Below are positions 43,479 to 43,589 of a DNA stretch of 43,589 bases, piece by piece. The DNA is taken from NCBI GenBank assembly GCA_016874715.1, contig VGTK01000023.1, positions 1-43,589 of the forward strand, in the 5' to 3' direction. The translations under genes and the position numbers were made by a program. The notes under the pieces were generated by a model that was not told the DNA's origin, did no database searches, and worked only from the letters and a program-made list of their open reading frames with translations. Within the stretch, counting starts at the first letter, position 1. The number at the start of each line of letters is the position of its first letter. The stretch is from Deltaproteobacteria bacterium (lineage in GTDB: Bacteria > Desulfobacterota > Binatia > UBA12015).

Positions 43479-43589
43479 GCGTTCGCGGCGGCCGGTGCCG
43501 AGCCCGCGGCGCCGCCGGCGATCAAGTCGAGCACGCGCCGCGCTGCCTTCGGGATCTGCGTCCCCGGCCCGAAAATCGCCTTGACGCCG
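43475..43589 (-). CDS. B12-binding C-terminus of methylmalonyl-CoA mutase (partial)
   Basis: Only the last 37 residues are in the window. They read GVKAIFGPGTQIPKAARRVL followed by an Ala/Gly-rich tail and TGA at 43477-43475. The GVxxIFGPGTxIPxAA segment is the end of the cobalamin-binding domain of acyl-CoA mutases. Coupling to meaB through a GTGA overlap supports methylmalonyl-CoA mutase. Whether this is the separate small subunit or the end of a fused mutase cannot be seen. Confidence 0.85.
   Translation of the reverse strand, partial: GVKAIFGPGTQIPKAARRVLDLIAGGAAGSAPAAANA

Overview
The window is a very GC-rich bacterial chromosome segment, densely coded on both strands, with no rRNA, recognisable tRNA, prophage, insertion sequence or CRISPR array. 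The gene set points to a Gram-negative, free-living bacterium with a large acyl-CoA degradation repertoire. Relevant genes are a DUF1329 envelope protein, paired acyl-CoA dehydrogenases, an MpaB/DUF2236 oxygenase, MeaB with methylmalonyl-CoA mutase, a malyl-CoA-lyase-type aldolase, and secreted hydrolases with Cys-rich N-terminal domains. A deltaproteobacterial or Binatota-like lineage is my best guess; this is inference from gene content, not a phylogenetic placement.

Layout. 1-6853 (minus): a giant secreted protein made of at least seven tandem right-handed beta-helix modules, running off the left edge. It starts at GTG and has no stop inside the window. 7243-8719: a small exported protein and a secreted protein, divergent, both without a known function. 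8849-11754: thiD, then aguB and aguA (agmatine to putrescine). 11759-14149: a small split-barrel-like protein and a secreted pectinacetylesterase-like hydrolase. 14409-17492: dcd, an EfpL-type elongation factor P, a TIGR04282 glycosyltransferase-like protein and glpX. 17605-20408: an M16 peptidase and an NYN ribonuclease-like protein with two OST-HTH/LOTUS domains and a histone-H1-like tail. 20509-24093: a SWIM-SNF2 helicase. 24287-26294: MaoC, a TRASH/YHS metal-site protein, a thioesterase and an Smr protein. 26385-29180: pstS-pstC-pstA without pstB or phoU. 29443-36083: a sulfatase, a methyltransferase, DUF1329, rpe, and a PQQ-type beta-propeller gene interrupted by an in-frame TGA. 36307-37356: an HpcH/HpaI aldolase. 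37487-43589 (minus): the tail of a B12-dependent mutase, meaB, an SDR, MpaB and two acyl-CoA dehydrogenases.

The most unusual structure lies between the two acyl-CoA dehydrogenase genes (38513-38692). Here a 30-bp unit is repeated so that, on the coding strand, each copy is a complete nine-codon cistron. In four copies the peptide is MSYVAHGAP, followed by TAA and immediately by the ATG of the next copy. Five such minicistrons are chained, starting in a TGATG overlap with the upstream dehydrogenase stop. A sixth copy carries CAA in place of TAA and so fuses to the downstream dehydrogenase. This looks like a stop-restart translation relay between two probable subunits of one heteromeric enzyme.

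Functional links. The right-hand minus-strand run (mutase, MeaB, SDR, MpaB, dehydrogenase pair) and the convergent HpcH/HpaI aldolase form a coherent acyl-CoA and propionate/methylmalonyl-CoA region. The phosphate-uptake genes have a Pho-box-like direct repeat upstream, in the region shared with the divergent sulfatase. Strong inverted repeats separate most convergent gene pairs and probably act as bidirectional terminators.
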